Assembly (NCBI GenBank): GCA_037176885.1
Contig: JAWWNJ010000038.1
Coordinates: 992,001-1,056,000, forward strand
Source of the DNA: Favolaschia claudopus
Taxonomy: Eukaryota; Basidiomycota; Agaricomycetes; Agaricales; Mycenaceae
Length of the DNA: 64,000 bases
Reading direction: 5' to 3'
Part shown: positions 32,416 to 43,444 of the stretch, in pieces
Numbering within the stretch: position 1 is the first letter of the stretch
How the letters are laid out: every line of letters starts with the position of its first letter
Program-made: the position numbers and the translations under genes
Notes under the pieces: generated by a model
The model's input: the letters and a program-made list of their open reading frames with translations, nothing else
The model's database searches: none
What the model was told of the DNA's origin: nothing

Positions 32416-32570
32416 CGTGAGTGCCTGTGGTAGGGTTAGGTTGTGGGCTGGTTGTAGGCTGGGTGTAGGCTGGGTGTAGGTGGGCTTGGGGAGATGCAGA
32501 CGAGGTCGGAAAGGTCGAATGTGGTGTACTTATGCTTGGGTGTATGTAACAAAACGAGGGAGTCCATATG

Positions 32571-33313
32571 GGATAATTCTATTGAGAAACCCGGGGTGCA
32601 GGCAGAAACCCTCCCATATAAGGCAATTTTGCAGAAACCCCCGCACAAAACTTGAACCGATCCTGAATGGAAACCCTTACGCCGAGTTTGATGGCATCAG
32701 CGGAGTTGAAAGACGGCTCGAGTTGGGAGCACTGTCTTGGTGTTGTTCTTTTGTCCGGACGAATATTTGGCGCATTCAGCACCTTGAGTTTTTTCCACCT
32801 ACTCACCGCCGTATGTCCGATCCATAACTGTGGACCTTTGAGTAAATGTGGTGGAAACATATGATGCCGAGGACTCGGCACAGATTGATTTCCGCGCGGA
32901 CGGGTGAACATTGAAATATCGAGGGTGAGTTTGCGGCGGCTGGAGCAACCAGTCATCCTCTTAGCACCGTTTAAGGTAAACCTGCCGACTTCGAAGTGCC
33001 AGCCCCAGAGGAACGCTACAGGCACATCGCCGTTGAATACTGAGTTGGTCGGCACGGGGGCAAACTGAGTTAGGACAAAGGTCGTGAGACCGTGGTGGAT
33101 CTCTAGCCCATTCACCGCATTTTGATGCTGAAAGCAAACACTAGAGAGTACGAAAGAGTCAAAACCGACTTCAACAGTGGTTGCTTGGTCGTTGCCGCAC
33201 AGGCCGATGCCCCGGCACTGTGAGGCAATCACCTACCCAAAATGGAGAAGTCTTTGAACCCCGGGTTTCTGCACAAAGGTTGTGGAAACCGGGGTTTCTC
33301 AATAGAATTATCC
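32571..33313. mobile_element. 743-bp TIR element with 9-bp target duplication (MULE-like, possibly gene-carrying)
   Basis: Terminal inverted repeats GGATAATTCTATTGAGAAAC and following CCCGG are flanked by exact 9-bp duplications GTCCATATG (32562-32570 and 33314-33322). A 9-bp duplication is typical of Mutator-like elements. The minus strand has a 217-codon open frame (32579-33232) filling most of the element, with phrases such as HHGLTTFVLTQFAPVPTNSV and VAFLWGWHFEVGRFTLNGAK. This is not transposase-like; it may be a captured host fragment or chance. Confidence 0.85.
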
Positions 33314-33322
33314 GTCCATATG

Positions 33323-33982
33323 TACCTTTTATAGCCATCATCGCTATGGTCATTGCTGTGTGATGAGCAGTGTTAGGCAGTGTCGGGCCCACAGCCTCTC
33401 CGCGTCCCGATCTGTCCTCTGAGTGATGGCATGACTATATCTGGCAGGGGAGTAGACCGAAAAAAAAAAAAAAAAATGCCAATACAACGGAATACAGCAC
33501 TGCCACAGCACTGAGGCAAGCATCCCAATCATCCCAAACAGCCAACAAACAACGGCAAGCTCCATCTGAGGTCTTCTTTTACCAGTCTCACTCTCCAAAT
33601 GCATTGGGATCTGTCCGCAATGCAAGTATGCTGCATGTCCTTTGGTGTGTGGTCTGCTTCTGTACGTACAGTCGTGGACAGTCAAACATGACAAATCGAT
33701 GTAATTCAACTTGCAGCCGACTGCCGAATGAAATCAATCAAACATGTCGGAAAAGTGGGTTTTGCTTGTAAGGGATTAAGCCGGCTTCAGGCCTTAGAAG
33801 ACCTTGAGATGGCTTACAACCGGCTGGCCATGTGGCTTATAACTGATTCCAAGCCGTTTTAACCCCATGTAATCCACGCCGCTTCCGATATGCAGGGAAT
33901 TGCCCCTCCAAGCATGCTATCCAATCCCACATGTACATCATTCAGCTTGAATTTGAACCATTAGGCACCTACGCGCTCAAGT
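33323..33982. other. No gene; poly-A tract at 33461-33476
   Basis: No coding motif. A run of 16 A precedes TGCCAATACAACGG and could be a retroposon tail or simple repeat. The rest is unremarkable. Confidence 0.45.
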
Positions 33983-34135
33983 AGGACCCCCGGCAACCAC
34001 CTATGATGCCTGCCAGGAGAATTTTGAATTCGGATAAAACATCCACCAAAATCGCGCGAGCCCTAGCCAGATTCGGATGAGAAACGTAGGTTTTGTATGC
34101 CGGATTCCCGGCCTACAGGTGGGGGAGCTTGCACG
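33983..34135. repeat. Solo end of the AGGACCCCC hAT-type element and a second repeat end
   Basis: 33983-34014 is AGGACCCCCGGCAACCACCT and following ATGATGCCTGCC, the terminus of the elements at 43851 and 62479; the matching right end is missing. At 34084-34135 CGTAGGTTTTGTATGCCGG to GGGGGAGCTTGC is the inverted end of the 10.0-10.7 kb repeat family. Confidence 0.7.
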
Positions 34136-34230
34136 AATCCGCATTTCAAATTCAAATTCAATGCATGTACACCGTACAGTATGTTAGGTTTACTATGGAA
34201 GCAGTAGGATAATTTTAAGACGATTGGACT

Positions 34231-36027
34231 TTGGCGATGCTGAAGAGGACTGCGGGAATGTTGATGACTGAATTTGCGAGTTGTGTGTTGGTTGTGCAAG
34301 CTCAAGACCTGAAGAAATTCATGAACACAATTGTCTGCATACACTGTGGTGCCCACGTTAACGTTGCGCTCATGCCACTCGGGCAATGGCGGATTTCTAA
34401 AATCGTCGATACCCACAACCACGAGTCGCTGCCTCCAGGTGGACCGATCCAGCGACCGCCTACCAAGCAGCAGCGTGAGACGGTTGAGAAGTTTGCGAAC
34501 TCGGGGTTCACGCGATAGCAGCTGGGATCGATTCTAGAATCGCTTGAGGCGGAGCCGTCGAAGGCGCCTCTTGAGCCGCGCCAGCTCACCAACTTGCTGA
34601 ATCAGTCAAGACGGGAAGCGCGCGATGAAATCGAGTGTATGGGCGGAGATATGCAGTCGATCCTGGCGTTCCTGGAGGAGGCAAATGCAACGGAGCCGGG
34701 ATGGGATTATTCGGTTCAGATGGATGAAAATAACGTCGTGACAGCTTTGTGGTGGCAGTCCCCTGAGCAGAAACGCCTAAGTCGTCGTCACACAGACATC
34801 CTGATTAACGACAACTCCTATAACCGGGACGACAAGCAGCTGCCACTGCCGATCGGGGTCGTGATTGACTTGCATGAGCGTTCACGCAATGCTTGGTATG
34901 CGCTTCAGAAAAAGGAGGACATTGCCTTTCATTCATGGGTGCTGCGCTGCCATCTCCGCGCTTCCGATGATGTCCATCCCGAGCTCTTTGTCTCTGACCG
35001 CTCAGGAGCACTGATTTCTGCTGTGGGGCAGGTCCTCATCTTCTCGTACCACATCTACTGCTTGTCTCATCTCACGGAAAACATCGACCGCAATTTGGGG
35101 CGAGCTCTCAGTGGAGACTGGAAGCCATTCCTAGGCGACTTCTGGTCGTGTTACCGAGCTGTCCCACCCAAAGATTTCGAGGCACAATGGACCAGTCACG
35201 TTCGACGTTACGGTCCAGCACGCCAATACCTGACGGACTTGTACGCGTGCAAGGACCGCTGGGCATGGGCATGGATCAGTTTGCGCTTCACTGCTGGTAT
35301 TCGCACCAACGGGAGGGTAGAAGGAGAGAATTGCATCACCAAGGGACTCAGGGGACCGACGACCAGCTTGTACCAGCTTTTTATGGCGCTCAATAGTCGG
35401 ACCCGAGAGCAACAGCGCAACACCGACATTTTGGTTCGTGAGGTATGCTTCTCTTCCTCTTCCCATGACTCCTCTTCTTCTCGACTAACCATCCTGACAG
35501 GCTTCGCGCAAGCAGCACCCGGGTCAGGTTGAGCAGCTCTTCAAGCTTTTGCTCGATCTGGCCCGACATTGACCTTTTGCTCTTCAAACACTCTTCAAGC
35601 AAATGGGGGGAAGCGACTTTCTACAGTGCCTCTGCTTTGCAGCTGCCTGCAGGAACCCGCACTTGGGTAAGTAATTCAGTGCGCTTTCTCCTAACTCCCT
35701 GCTTATCAAGTCATAATAGACCGAATACACACTCGCTGTCGAAACAAGCGAACCAGGGTATAACTGGGAAGCAGGGGAAGAGGTCAGTCTATCTGCCAGC
35801 CACAATCTTCAGTCTTTGTCTAAAGCTTTGGATCAGGAGTCCCTTCGAAACAACTTTCAAAATGACAATGCGTACATCGGCACAAGGTTCTTACTGCGTC
35901 TCGTTCAGAATCAGGGATTAGTCCCAACACATGTGCTCAAAATCACTCATCTGCGGACCGAGGCAGCACATATCGTTGTGCTGCTGCCCGATGGGCGCTA
36001 TATGTGTGACTGTTGTATGGGTTAGTG
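34231..36027 (+). pseudogene. MULE transposase with FAR1/WRKY-type N-terminus, one stop, 3'-truncated
   Basis: The plus strand encodes a FAR1/GCM-like zinc domain (IVCIHCGAHVNVAL, GQWRISKIVDTHNHES), then a MULE transposase core with LINDNSYNRDDKQLPLPIGV (first D region), LFVSDRSGALISAVGQ (second D) and AGIRTNGRVEGENCITKGL (E region). A TAG stop lies at 34516-34518. Introns start at GTATGC near 35442 and at GTAAGT near 35670. The C-terminal end VVLLPDGRYMCDCCMG is the start of a SWIM zinc finger and breaks off at 36027. MULE transposases cut and paste elements with 9-bp duplications. The 32571 element has such duplications, but shared termini with this gene are not shown. Confidence 0.85.
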
Positions 36028-36169
36028 TTACAGTCAGCAATAGTGTAGCAGGCCGGGGAAGCCGGGGAATTCCCCTGACACACCTTTCGCTTAGGTTCAA
36101 GTTGGCAAAGCCGCCGCGTGGCTTTTGCGGCTGTTGCGCAACATCTCTCTCGGCACTCTGCACAGTATA

Positions 36170-37586
36170 CTCGGTGTGACCAAAAGTAACCGGAATCGGA
36201 AATTGCGTGTTTGCAACCAGATTTTGTGGGTGACTGCTGGGCAAATTGGCCCAATTGGCAGTGTATGAACATATACGATTGCATAAGAAGCAGGCAAAAG
36301 GTTGCATAGTCTCTTTTTCCTATTATTACACATTCTTTTATGTATGCTTTGAGGCGGGAAATTAGTGTGCCGAGTTGCCTCTCTCTGAACAACGGGAAAC
36401 ACCTGGCAACCTTAGATATCGGATTTGTAGATTATTGGGATACTAAGCACTTTTTTGGGGTACTTACTGGCAGGGTCTCGCTTAACTAAGTAATACTACA
36501 ATTGTCACTGATTTTGATGGCTAGCGATCAGCGGCGACTAACGTGGCGATCACTGACAGGTGATTAGTCGACAAACATATATCACTCATTTGTGAACGGA
36601 TTTCGGTTAGCAGATAGCGCGGTAATCCTTTTTAGCCCCACAGCAGCCCAAATCCCAAAAATTGGAGTTTAAAACGATGAGGAAGGCCGAGATACAAGGT
36701 TTAGTAGGCATTAGCGAGGGGCCGTGGGAAATTACTATTAGTTGGCAATCAAGGCGGATCACTAACTAGTAAAGCCATCACTAGTCGGCTAAGACCTAGT
36801 CAAGCGAGACCCTGCAAGTTACCGGCCTGAAATTACGGCATCTCTCCTTCAGAGAACGCAAACATGTCCAATTGGTTCAATTTTGAAGATTGATTCACCA
36901 ACTCAAAACAAAACATTGCATGTCATGCCCATATTATCATGGAAGTAGTAGAACAAATAATTGGGGGAGCTTGCTCCCCCCTTTTGTCTGAGGTTCCCGA
37001 AAAGTGGATGGCTGTGCAATGTGCCTACTCTCCCACGGGTACGCCATCAATACGTGATGTTAAACAGAGCCTTAGAGACAAGTGGCCTACTGTACAGCGG
37101 CGCAATCAGGGGAAAGTGCAATAAAGCGACACTCTCAGCCAAGGGCTCGCATCAATAGGAAATTACTCCCGACTTTCGAAGAAACCACAAAGGCAGGAAT
37201 ACCATCAACTTCAGTTCACACGGTTTCGAGTCCATCAATTCCATTCCCCCCCAAAAAAAGTCAGAACCATTAGCCTGGGCAGCAGTCAAAATTGCACAAA
37301 TTCCGGAATCCAGCTCTATGGTAGCAGGTTTTACCGGGACTCCGGCACTAAGACAAGAAGTATGGCTTGAGTTGTGTATGTAAGGCTGATTTAACGAAAC
37401 TTTGCCTCTCACAAGATCATTTCTGTTCAGGCTGGACGGAGTTAGCGCAAGCTCCCCCTTTTCTGTAAGCCGGGCACCGGCATTACAATACATAGTTTTA
37501 GAAGAGCTCTGTATTACTTAAAGCTGTTTGAGTTGCGAAATTCCCCTCTAAAAAGCCAAATTCCGGTTACTTTTGGTCACACCGAG
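36170..37586. mobile_element. 1.4-kb TA-flanked element (CTCGG family)
   Basis: Perfect 27-bp inverted ends CTCGGTGTGACCAAAAGTAA followed by CCGGAAT; TA on both sides (36168-36169, 37587-37588). It shares its termini with the 526-bp element at 8709-9234. No transposase motif was recognised inside. The right half (36957-37490) is the GGGGGAGCTTGC repeat, apparently nested within it, so the original element was about 0.9 kb. Confidence 0.85.
36957..37495. repeat. GGGGGAGCTTGC repeat nested in the 1.4-kb element
   Basis: It opens AATTGGGGGAGCTTGCTCC and closes GCGCAAGCTCCCCC...GGCATTACAATACATAG. The interior matches the reversed repeat at 12490-12790. The inverted 12-mer at the two ends (GGGGGAGCTTGC) suggests a terminal repeat, but no duplication was seen. 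Confidence 0.5.
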
Positions 37587-37588
37587 TA

Positions 37589-37899
37589 TATAGTAATGGG
37601 CGGGAGACCGAGCGACGGATGTATCCTGCCGGTTGACATGCAGTTGTGGTAACTCTCGTCGATTGGTATGTGGTGTGCTCCCCTTCGACTTCGGTGGTGT
37701 GTGGAGGACATGGGTTCGAACCCGATGGCACACTTTTATGTTTCACACCCTGAAACTGTTTTCCGGTAAATCACCATGAATTTCCGGACAAATCGTCAGG
37801 AAAGTCACCTCGGGGTTGTATATGCCGCCACTACACCGCCGTTGTGAAAGGAGGGGTCCTGCGATCTTGCCTGGCGGCCGCGTTGCGCCGGTACCATTA
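37589..37899. other. tRNA-like B box and LINE ORF1 scrap
   Basis: At 37673-37733 GTGTGCT and GGCACAC could pair as an acceptor stem around a perfect B box GGTTCGAACCC (37713-37723), but the unit is too short (61 nt) for a tRNA. 37853-37899 encodes GPAILPGGRVAPV, the end of LINE ORF1 as at 3254-3310. Confidence 0.45.
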
Positions 37900-38004
37900 C
37901 AGTGCCGGACACGCAAAGTCGACAACTTTGATCTTCTATTCATGGAAGGTGTTACAAGGTGTTACACATGCCTAGGCGGCTACATATGTGTTATTTTCTG
38001 TGCG
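37900..38004. mobile_element. Pogo/Tc1-like MITE copy, left end only
   Basis: Starts CAGTGCCGGACACGCAAAGT, preceded by TA at 37898-37899 within the LINE ORF1 scrap, so the insertion site is visible. It matches 61741-61830 and then breaks off at the next element. Confidence 0.75.
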
Positions 38005-38013
38005 ATATCAGCC

Positions 38014-39255
38014 CCAGTCAAAACCGGTCATGCTGGCATATGCCCCGATCGGCTGATTTCTGCTGGACTTGCTGAGATCTGTTAGTTTCTGCAGCCTCGA
38101 CTTTTTCTTCGCGAAAAACAATTTAGAAAAACTGTTGTCTGGAGATAAAATAAACAAAACTGTCTCCCATCGTACGATTTTCGGACTTCACAAAATTTAC
38201 AAAAGTTTTGAGAACAGGCGGCGAGAACATGATGTCATAGCCGCTGTCGGACTTTGAAATACATCTTCCTTCGCTACCACCACCATGTCCCTTCTCCCAT
38301 CCTCACTCTCACTCGAGCGCGCCGCCGCCGGTTCATCTTACACCTACCGATACCTCTTAGGCATCGTGTAATCAACTCTTCAGCGACACAGGCCCCCTCA
38401 AAATCCGCCATGGTCCGAGAAGCGAGCTGGATTTCTCTCGTCCCGCCCTTTCGTTTTCGTCCCCACGGATCCCGCCACCGTGCTATGTGAGTTCTCTATG
38501 CAGGTATGCTTCCCCTCTCGCCCCCGCTACCTCTGCCACTCACTTTATATGCACGTTACGCTCGATACAGCTATATCTCTACTCTACCCGCTGCCTTCCA
38601 GACCAACGCTTTCTTGGAGTGGGATCCTGTAGGTTTTCTCTTCTACATCTCGTTCTGTGTACTAACTGCTTCCTGTCGTTCGACGGACAGCAGGTGGTGT
38701 GATGCGCACAAGATCTACCGGTGAGCTCAGATTTTTTCATGTTTCGCCTATCTAATTGCTTTCTCCCTCACAGATAAACGTTGTCTTCTCCTTACAATAT
38801 CATCTCGTCGTGGTAAGTCGTAAATCTGAATATAGGTCCTCTTTGGTATGTCTACATTTCCGTTCCTGTACATGTACTGATCTTCTTGCAGATCTTCTAA
38901 TAACCCTCGCATATATCAACGCCGGCTACAGCGTATTGCAGGAAGCCCGTTCGGTCCCAAGACAACCCGACATTTATAGCAGCGGGGTGTAGGGCAAGGG
39001 GAGTGTCATGCGCACTTCAGGGAAGTCGGCGCGACTTCGGCGCAGGGTGGGAGTCGGCGCGCGCTGTAGTCGGGCTACGGCAGTGGCGTCGAGGGTCGCA
39101 GTAGAGCACAATGTGTGTAGGTAGAGGTGCAATGAATATTGATTCATCGATACAATTGTGTGCCCGCAATAGCAAAGTTGCTGATTTCTGCTTAAAGCAG
39201 GACAGCAGAAATTAGCCAATCGGGGCATATCCCAGCATGACCGGTTTTGACTGGG
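38014..39255. mobile_element. 1.24-kb TIR element with 8-bp target duplication (hAT-like), exon-like interior
   Basis: Inverted ends CCAGTCAAAACCGGTCATGC, continuing for about 55 bases in total (GATATGCCCCGAT, TTTCTGCTG), are flanked by TATCAGCC at 38006-38013 and 39256-39263. Eight-base duplications fit hAT. Inside, 38310-38830 carries GT-AG spaced blocks (donors at 38510, 38630 and 38721; acceptors at about 38572, 38693 and 38774) that could be captured host exons; the conceptual peptide has a stop and no recognised match. Confidence 0.8.
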
Positions 39256-39318
39256 TATCAGCCGTTGCTATGAAATCAAGACTCAGTATCGGTCGGAAAG
39301 GTTATAAACCGAAACTCA

Positions 39319-42300
39319 CTATTTGTGATTGTAGCCTCGTACGGATGGATACCTGCCCTCCTTGACCATGCCAAATGTCGGGATCTTTAAACGAACTTCC
39401 TCCTCCTTGACTCGGTCACATAGGCTAGCACCAAGCACTTCCAGCTGCGCGTTGGAAAATACCCATGTCTTCTCGGAATCCTTGTCACTGGTCGGCGGTA
39501 TCTTCAGAATCTCTTCAAGGGTAGATTGCTTCGAATCCGTAGAAGTCAAAGGCAGAACAAGGCGCCCGTCCGAAGTTACGCTAAGATGTCGCATGCGAGC
39601 CGATGTATCGCCCCCACTTGCTTTCTTGGCTTTGGTGGACTCGAATGAAACATATTCGGTTACCCAGGCCCAAGAGATGTTTACGATTGAGGGGTCGGTG
39701 GACTCATCGAAAGGGACAAGCGATAAGATTTGTCCGGACACTTCATACTTGCTGTCTGGGAGAGAGATCTCGGCGGAGGGGGCGGCCTCAAGGTAAGTGA
39801 TGGGATGAGTACTCGTGATTTTGATACCGGTGCACTGGAGAATTGCGAGAGACACCTTCGAGGTGTCAAAACATATCAAGGTTGCAAAGAGGCCATGAAT
39901 CTTGAGCAAATGATCATTCGCTGTGGACTTAGAATAAGCCGTAGAAGCTGTCCGATCCCAACTATCTCCGCCAATTGAGAAGTATCTGACACGAAGAAGC
40001 CGATTATGGCTCTTTCCATCCTTGACGTCGAATGTGGGATCCATGAATGTTCGTAAAATTGTTTTTTATGTGCTTTCTTGCTTCCGTCCTCATTGAGAGA
40101 AATCCACAAGCTATGGCCACCGAGAGGTGCAGCAGCCTCCTGTGCAGCTCGGACAACTTGCTCAGCAGCAAGAGCAGCATTGGCATCAAAAGTGAGGATT
40201 TGAGCATCTAAATTTGTTCCGGCCGACGAGGTTGACTCTGGCGCAGTAGTCTCCGAGTCGAGAGCGGCGGACGCATTTTCCAATAATCGATCAACCTCCT
40301 TGAAAAGCCCAGGATATTTGCCGCCCTTGGGCCGCATCAAATCAAAGCCTTCCTGTGAGAAGCAGGCAGTAAAATCTGTGTCGCATCCATACTTGGCTAG
40401 AACTGCTCGTGCTTGAGCAACTCCTGCGTGGTAGCAGGCGTGAATGTCGCACGAGCCCGCCGTAAGATCACCTTCCCACTCCCGAGGAGAAAGGTGATCT
40501 ACATCGCGGTTCCGAACCAGACGAAGGCGGCGAGCTCGACGTTCCAAATGAGGATATTTTTCAAAGATTTTGTCCACACGAAGGGCGGAACAGATGCGTC
40601 GGCGTAATTCATCAACATCATGGTTGGGGGAGTGTCCACCGATCATTCTCGACCTTCCAAAAAGTATCTCGAGGACATCGTCACCCAGAAGGGAAAGAAA
40701 GACTTTTAACATCGGATTCAAGACCTTTGAGTGTGCAATTTTAAATATCATGTTTTTGACCATACACTGAAGATCCCCGTAGAGTTGGTGCGAGAAAAAT
40801 CGCCATCGTGCTTCATAAAAAGCGCACAGGCCATGTGAGCAAACTTGAGAAGCTGAATCATTTGTTCAGAGAGGGAGAGTGTCGGCATAATGAATGGATT
40901 GACGAGGGCATCAAACATCTCTCCCAGGAGACTCAATGCGCGGTGTGTGATTTTCTCGGAAGGGGTAAAGTCAGAGACATCAAGGCGGCGCAAGTCGGCG
41001 ACAAGACACAGCAGCCGAATGGCACGGCTAACGTCTTGACCATCTTTTGGGTTGAGCAGAGTGTGACGGATCGGTTTCGTATGAAGATTGAGCTCGTCGT
41101 GGTTGACGATCTGGAGAGCGGATGTGACGGATCGGCGTTCGCATCCGCTCACGGCGAGATTTGCCCGTGTTGTCCCCATGACTCCCTTCACACAGCCTCA
41201 ATTTTCCTGTATAAGTAGTTAGTTCTTGTCGTAGATAGCTTTTCCCTAGGTCAATCCAGTACTTACACCAGTTCTTTGTTGATCCCCTTGTGCCGGAACT
41301 CGACTCCCTCTCGCTTCCGTCACACAGAGCATGAATACCCTCATCCGACCAATCATAACCTGGGATCCTTTCTAGCCATTGTGCAATAAGAGTTTTGTTT
41401 ATAACAACGTCGTTGACGAGAATTCCAGCCAGTGAGCACAATAGAGTGCAAAGCCCTGTAGGTACCAGTCATTAGCGAAATGCGTATAATGTAAGCGTAG
41501 ACGGCTTACGTTTGAATAAATGTTTAGGATCAAAATCCATTGTGATCCCACCTTCGCCAGTGTACAAATTCAGCCCCGGCAAGTCGCGGAGGAACTCGTA
41601 CAGCGGGTCATCCTGAGGGAGCAGCTTGTGCATACACACCAGGTATAATGCAGCTCTCCGTGTTCCGTCTCCATCCGACGCCAGTGTCGACAATTTCCCT
41701 AGTTTTGCCTCTCCATGAGGGGACAGCTTCCAGGCCTGGACAAGTTTCTGCAATATTTCTGCGGCCGATCTCCAGGATCCTTTCGGCATAATCAGAATCG
41801 CCTTGGCGCCATAATCCGTTGCTGCGTGTCTAGAAATGGCCGCCACACTGTATTCCTTCCCGACATGGATATCCCCGGCGCGAATAGCCGTTACGACCTC
41901 TTCAATACACGACAAATCGGTCCCCATCTGGAACGTCTTGAGCCGGGACTTTGCATGCTCACACAGGCCCGCTATTTCGTCTGTCTCTTCCAGATATCAC
42001 AAGCGCCCGTCTCCAGAAATCTCATCCTGAGATATGGTGTGGAGAACTGGCCCTAGCTCGGAAGCCGGGGCATCACGGAATAAAATCTGTATATTCTCCA
42101 TGATGTCAGACATCTTGACATCGCCAACTGTAATCCGCAGATTCTGGGCGCGACGCTCCTCTGCGATGGTGAAACGCGAAGGGAGCATTGTCGGCGCCTT
42201 GTTCAGCGCATATAGAGCTGCGCCGCCCCCAAGCTCGTATATGAGAATGGCGAGATCTCTGTCAAACTCCGTGTAGTTTCTGGCATGGTATTTGCCCTCG

Positions 42301-42897
42301 ATGGCAAGCTGACTCTTTTGGGTAGTTTTCCGAGCACTCCAGCCCTCCTTCTTGGCGGTGGAAAGCAACCGCGGAAGGCCAGGAACATTGTTTGCCGACA
42401 ACAGGTCAAATCGCTCGGTCAAGGCTGTTTCTCGTTTCCGAGCTACTTTGAGAGATGTCCAGTAATTGTGTTTCTATGAGAATCATGAGACTACGTTCGG
42501 GGTAAACATGAGAGTCGTAACCTTGACCTGTTCTGCCTTCAGTTGACGAGACAGGGCATTTAGTTTTGCTTCTAGCTGAGCGTGATTGAGTCGGTCAATA
42601 GATTTCTTCCCGAACGATTGCTGAGCCCATTTTTCGACAACCTCTACTGCAGAGTCCACTGTCCGGCAGGCGTCGCAACAACCGCCAGCAAGCGACGCAA
42701 ACCCGGAGCACTGAATAGATTGTACGCGAATGATTGATGTGACAAAATCTGTCGACAGAAGGGTATAGCGAGGCCGATGGTGCGACGACGCGTCGTGTAT
42801 GATAAAGGGGTATGTTTTAAAGATTGACCCGACGTCCCAGCGGAAGTATGCCCCAGGACATTGAACACCTGAGGCTGCACTGTCGGCATTGACCAAG
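39319..42897 (-). pseudogene. Large multi-exon transposase-like protein (DGDGTRR / DFDPKHLFKR family)
   Basis: The minus strand encodes, in order: a Cys-rich N-terminal region (VQCPGAYFRWDVGSIFKTYP, QCSGFASLAGGCCDACRTVD); a helical part; after an intron (about 42476-42509) LLSANNVPGLPRLLSTAKKE and ILIYELGGGAALYALNKAP; then LSTLASDGDGTRRAALYLV and GEGGITMDFDPKHLFKR, two conserved acidic sites; GLCTLLCSLAGILVNDVVIN; LLNPKDGQDVSRAIRLLCLV; DDVLEILFGRSRMIGGHSPN; and a C-terminal region ending WVFSNAQLEVLGASL. The layout matches a family I know from mushroom genomes, multi-copy and probably a DDE/RNase H-fold transposase. Damage: TGA at 41997-41999, frameshifts near 40793 and 40065, N-terminus cut at 42897 by a repeat, and the expected C-terminal zinc region absent. 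Confidence 0.75.
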
Positions 42898-42898
42898 T

Positions 42899-43375
42899 GG
42901 ATGGGTTTTTCGGGTGGAGCGATACGCGAATTTGACGCGCTAAGCGAAACTGAAGACGCGTCAGAAGATCCAAACACGTTAATTAAGGCAAGAGTTTACA
43001 TGCCAACGCGGGTCCTTGCATCGTTTACTATTCCAGTGGGTTTCCATAGGCCGAGACCCCGGATCGTATCCATGCCCGACATATACAGAGCATCGAAGGC
43101 ACAGAACTTTACGAGTACCTGCATGCCAGTCTCCAGTTTCGGCGCAGGGAATCTCATTATTTGAATTATTAACAGCTGAAAAAGATCCTTGGTGCGATTC
43201 GGAAGTGGAAGAAAACGCGTAGTTATAGGACGAATCTCTATGTGCAGGATGTACAGAGTTATAGTTGCATTCTGTTTGCAGAGTGTTCTAGAGGTCTAGG
43301 AGTGCGAGCCGCGTTTACGAGTGCGTATGAGCAAGAGTGAGAGGGTGATTGCAACTGATGATCATTTCCTTTTCT

Positions 43376-43415
<40 letters not shown>

Positions 43416-43440
43416 AGGTCGTGGGAAGTATTGGGTGATA
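42899..43440. repeat. About 540-bp dispersed repeat, copy B, with 39-base G tract
   Basis: Matches 20716-21240. It interrupts the N-terminus of the minus-strand transposase gene at 42897. A homopolymer of 39 G occupies 43376-43414 where copy A has 8. Confidence 0.85.
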
Positions 43441-43444
43441 CAGA

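Noticed and set aside
33461..33476. Poly-A tail of a processed retrocopy
   Set aside because: No coding sequence precedes it and no target duplication flanks it; treated as a simple repeat.
35816..36307. Minus-strand frames antisense to the MULE C-terminus
   Set aside because: The plus strand contains the SWIM-like and transposase motifs; the antisense frames have none.
37673..37733. Possible tRNA gene with paired acceptor arms and B box
   Set aside because: Only 61 nt long, no proper A box or anticodon arm; kept only as a tRNA-like site.
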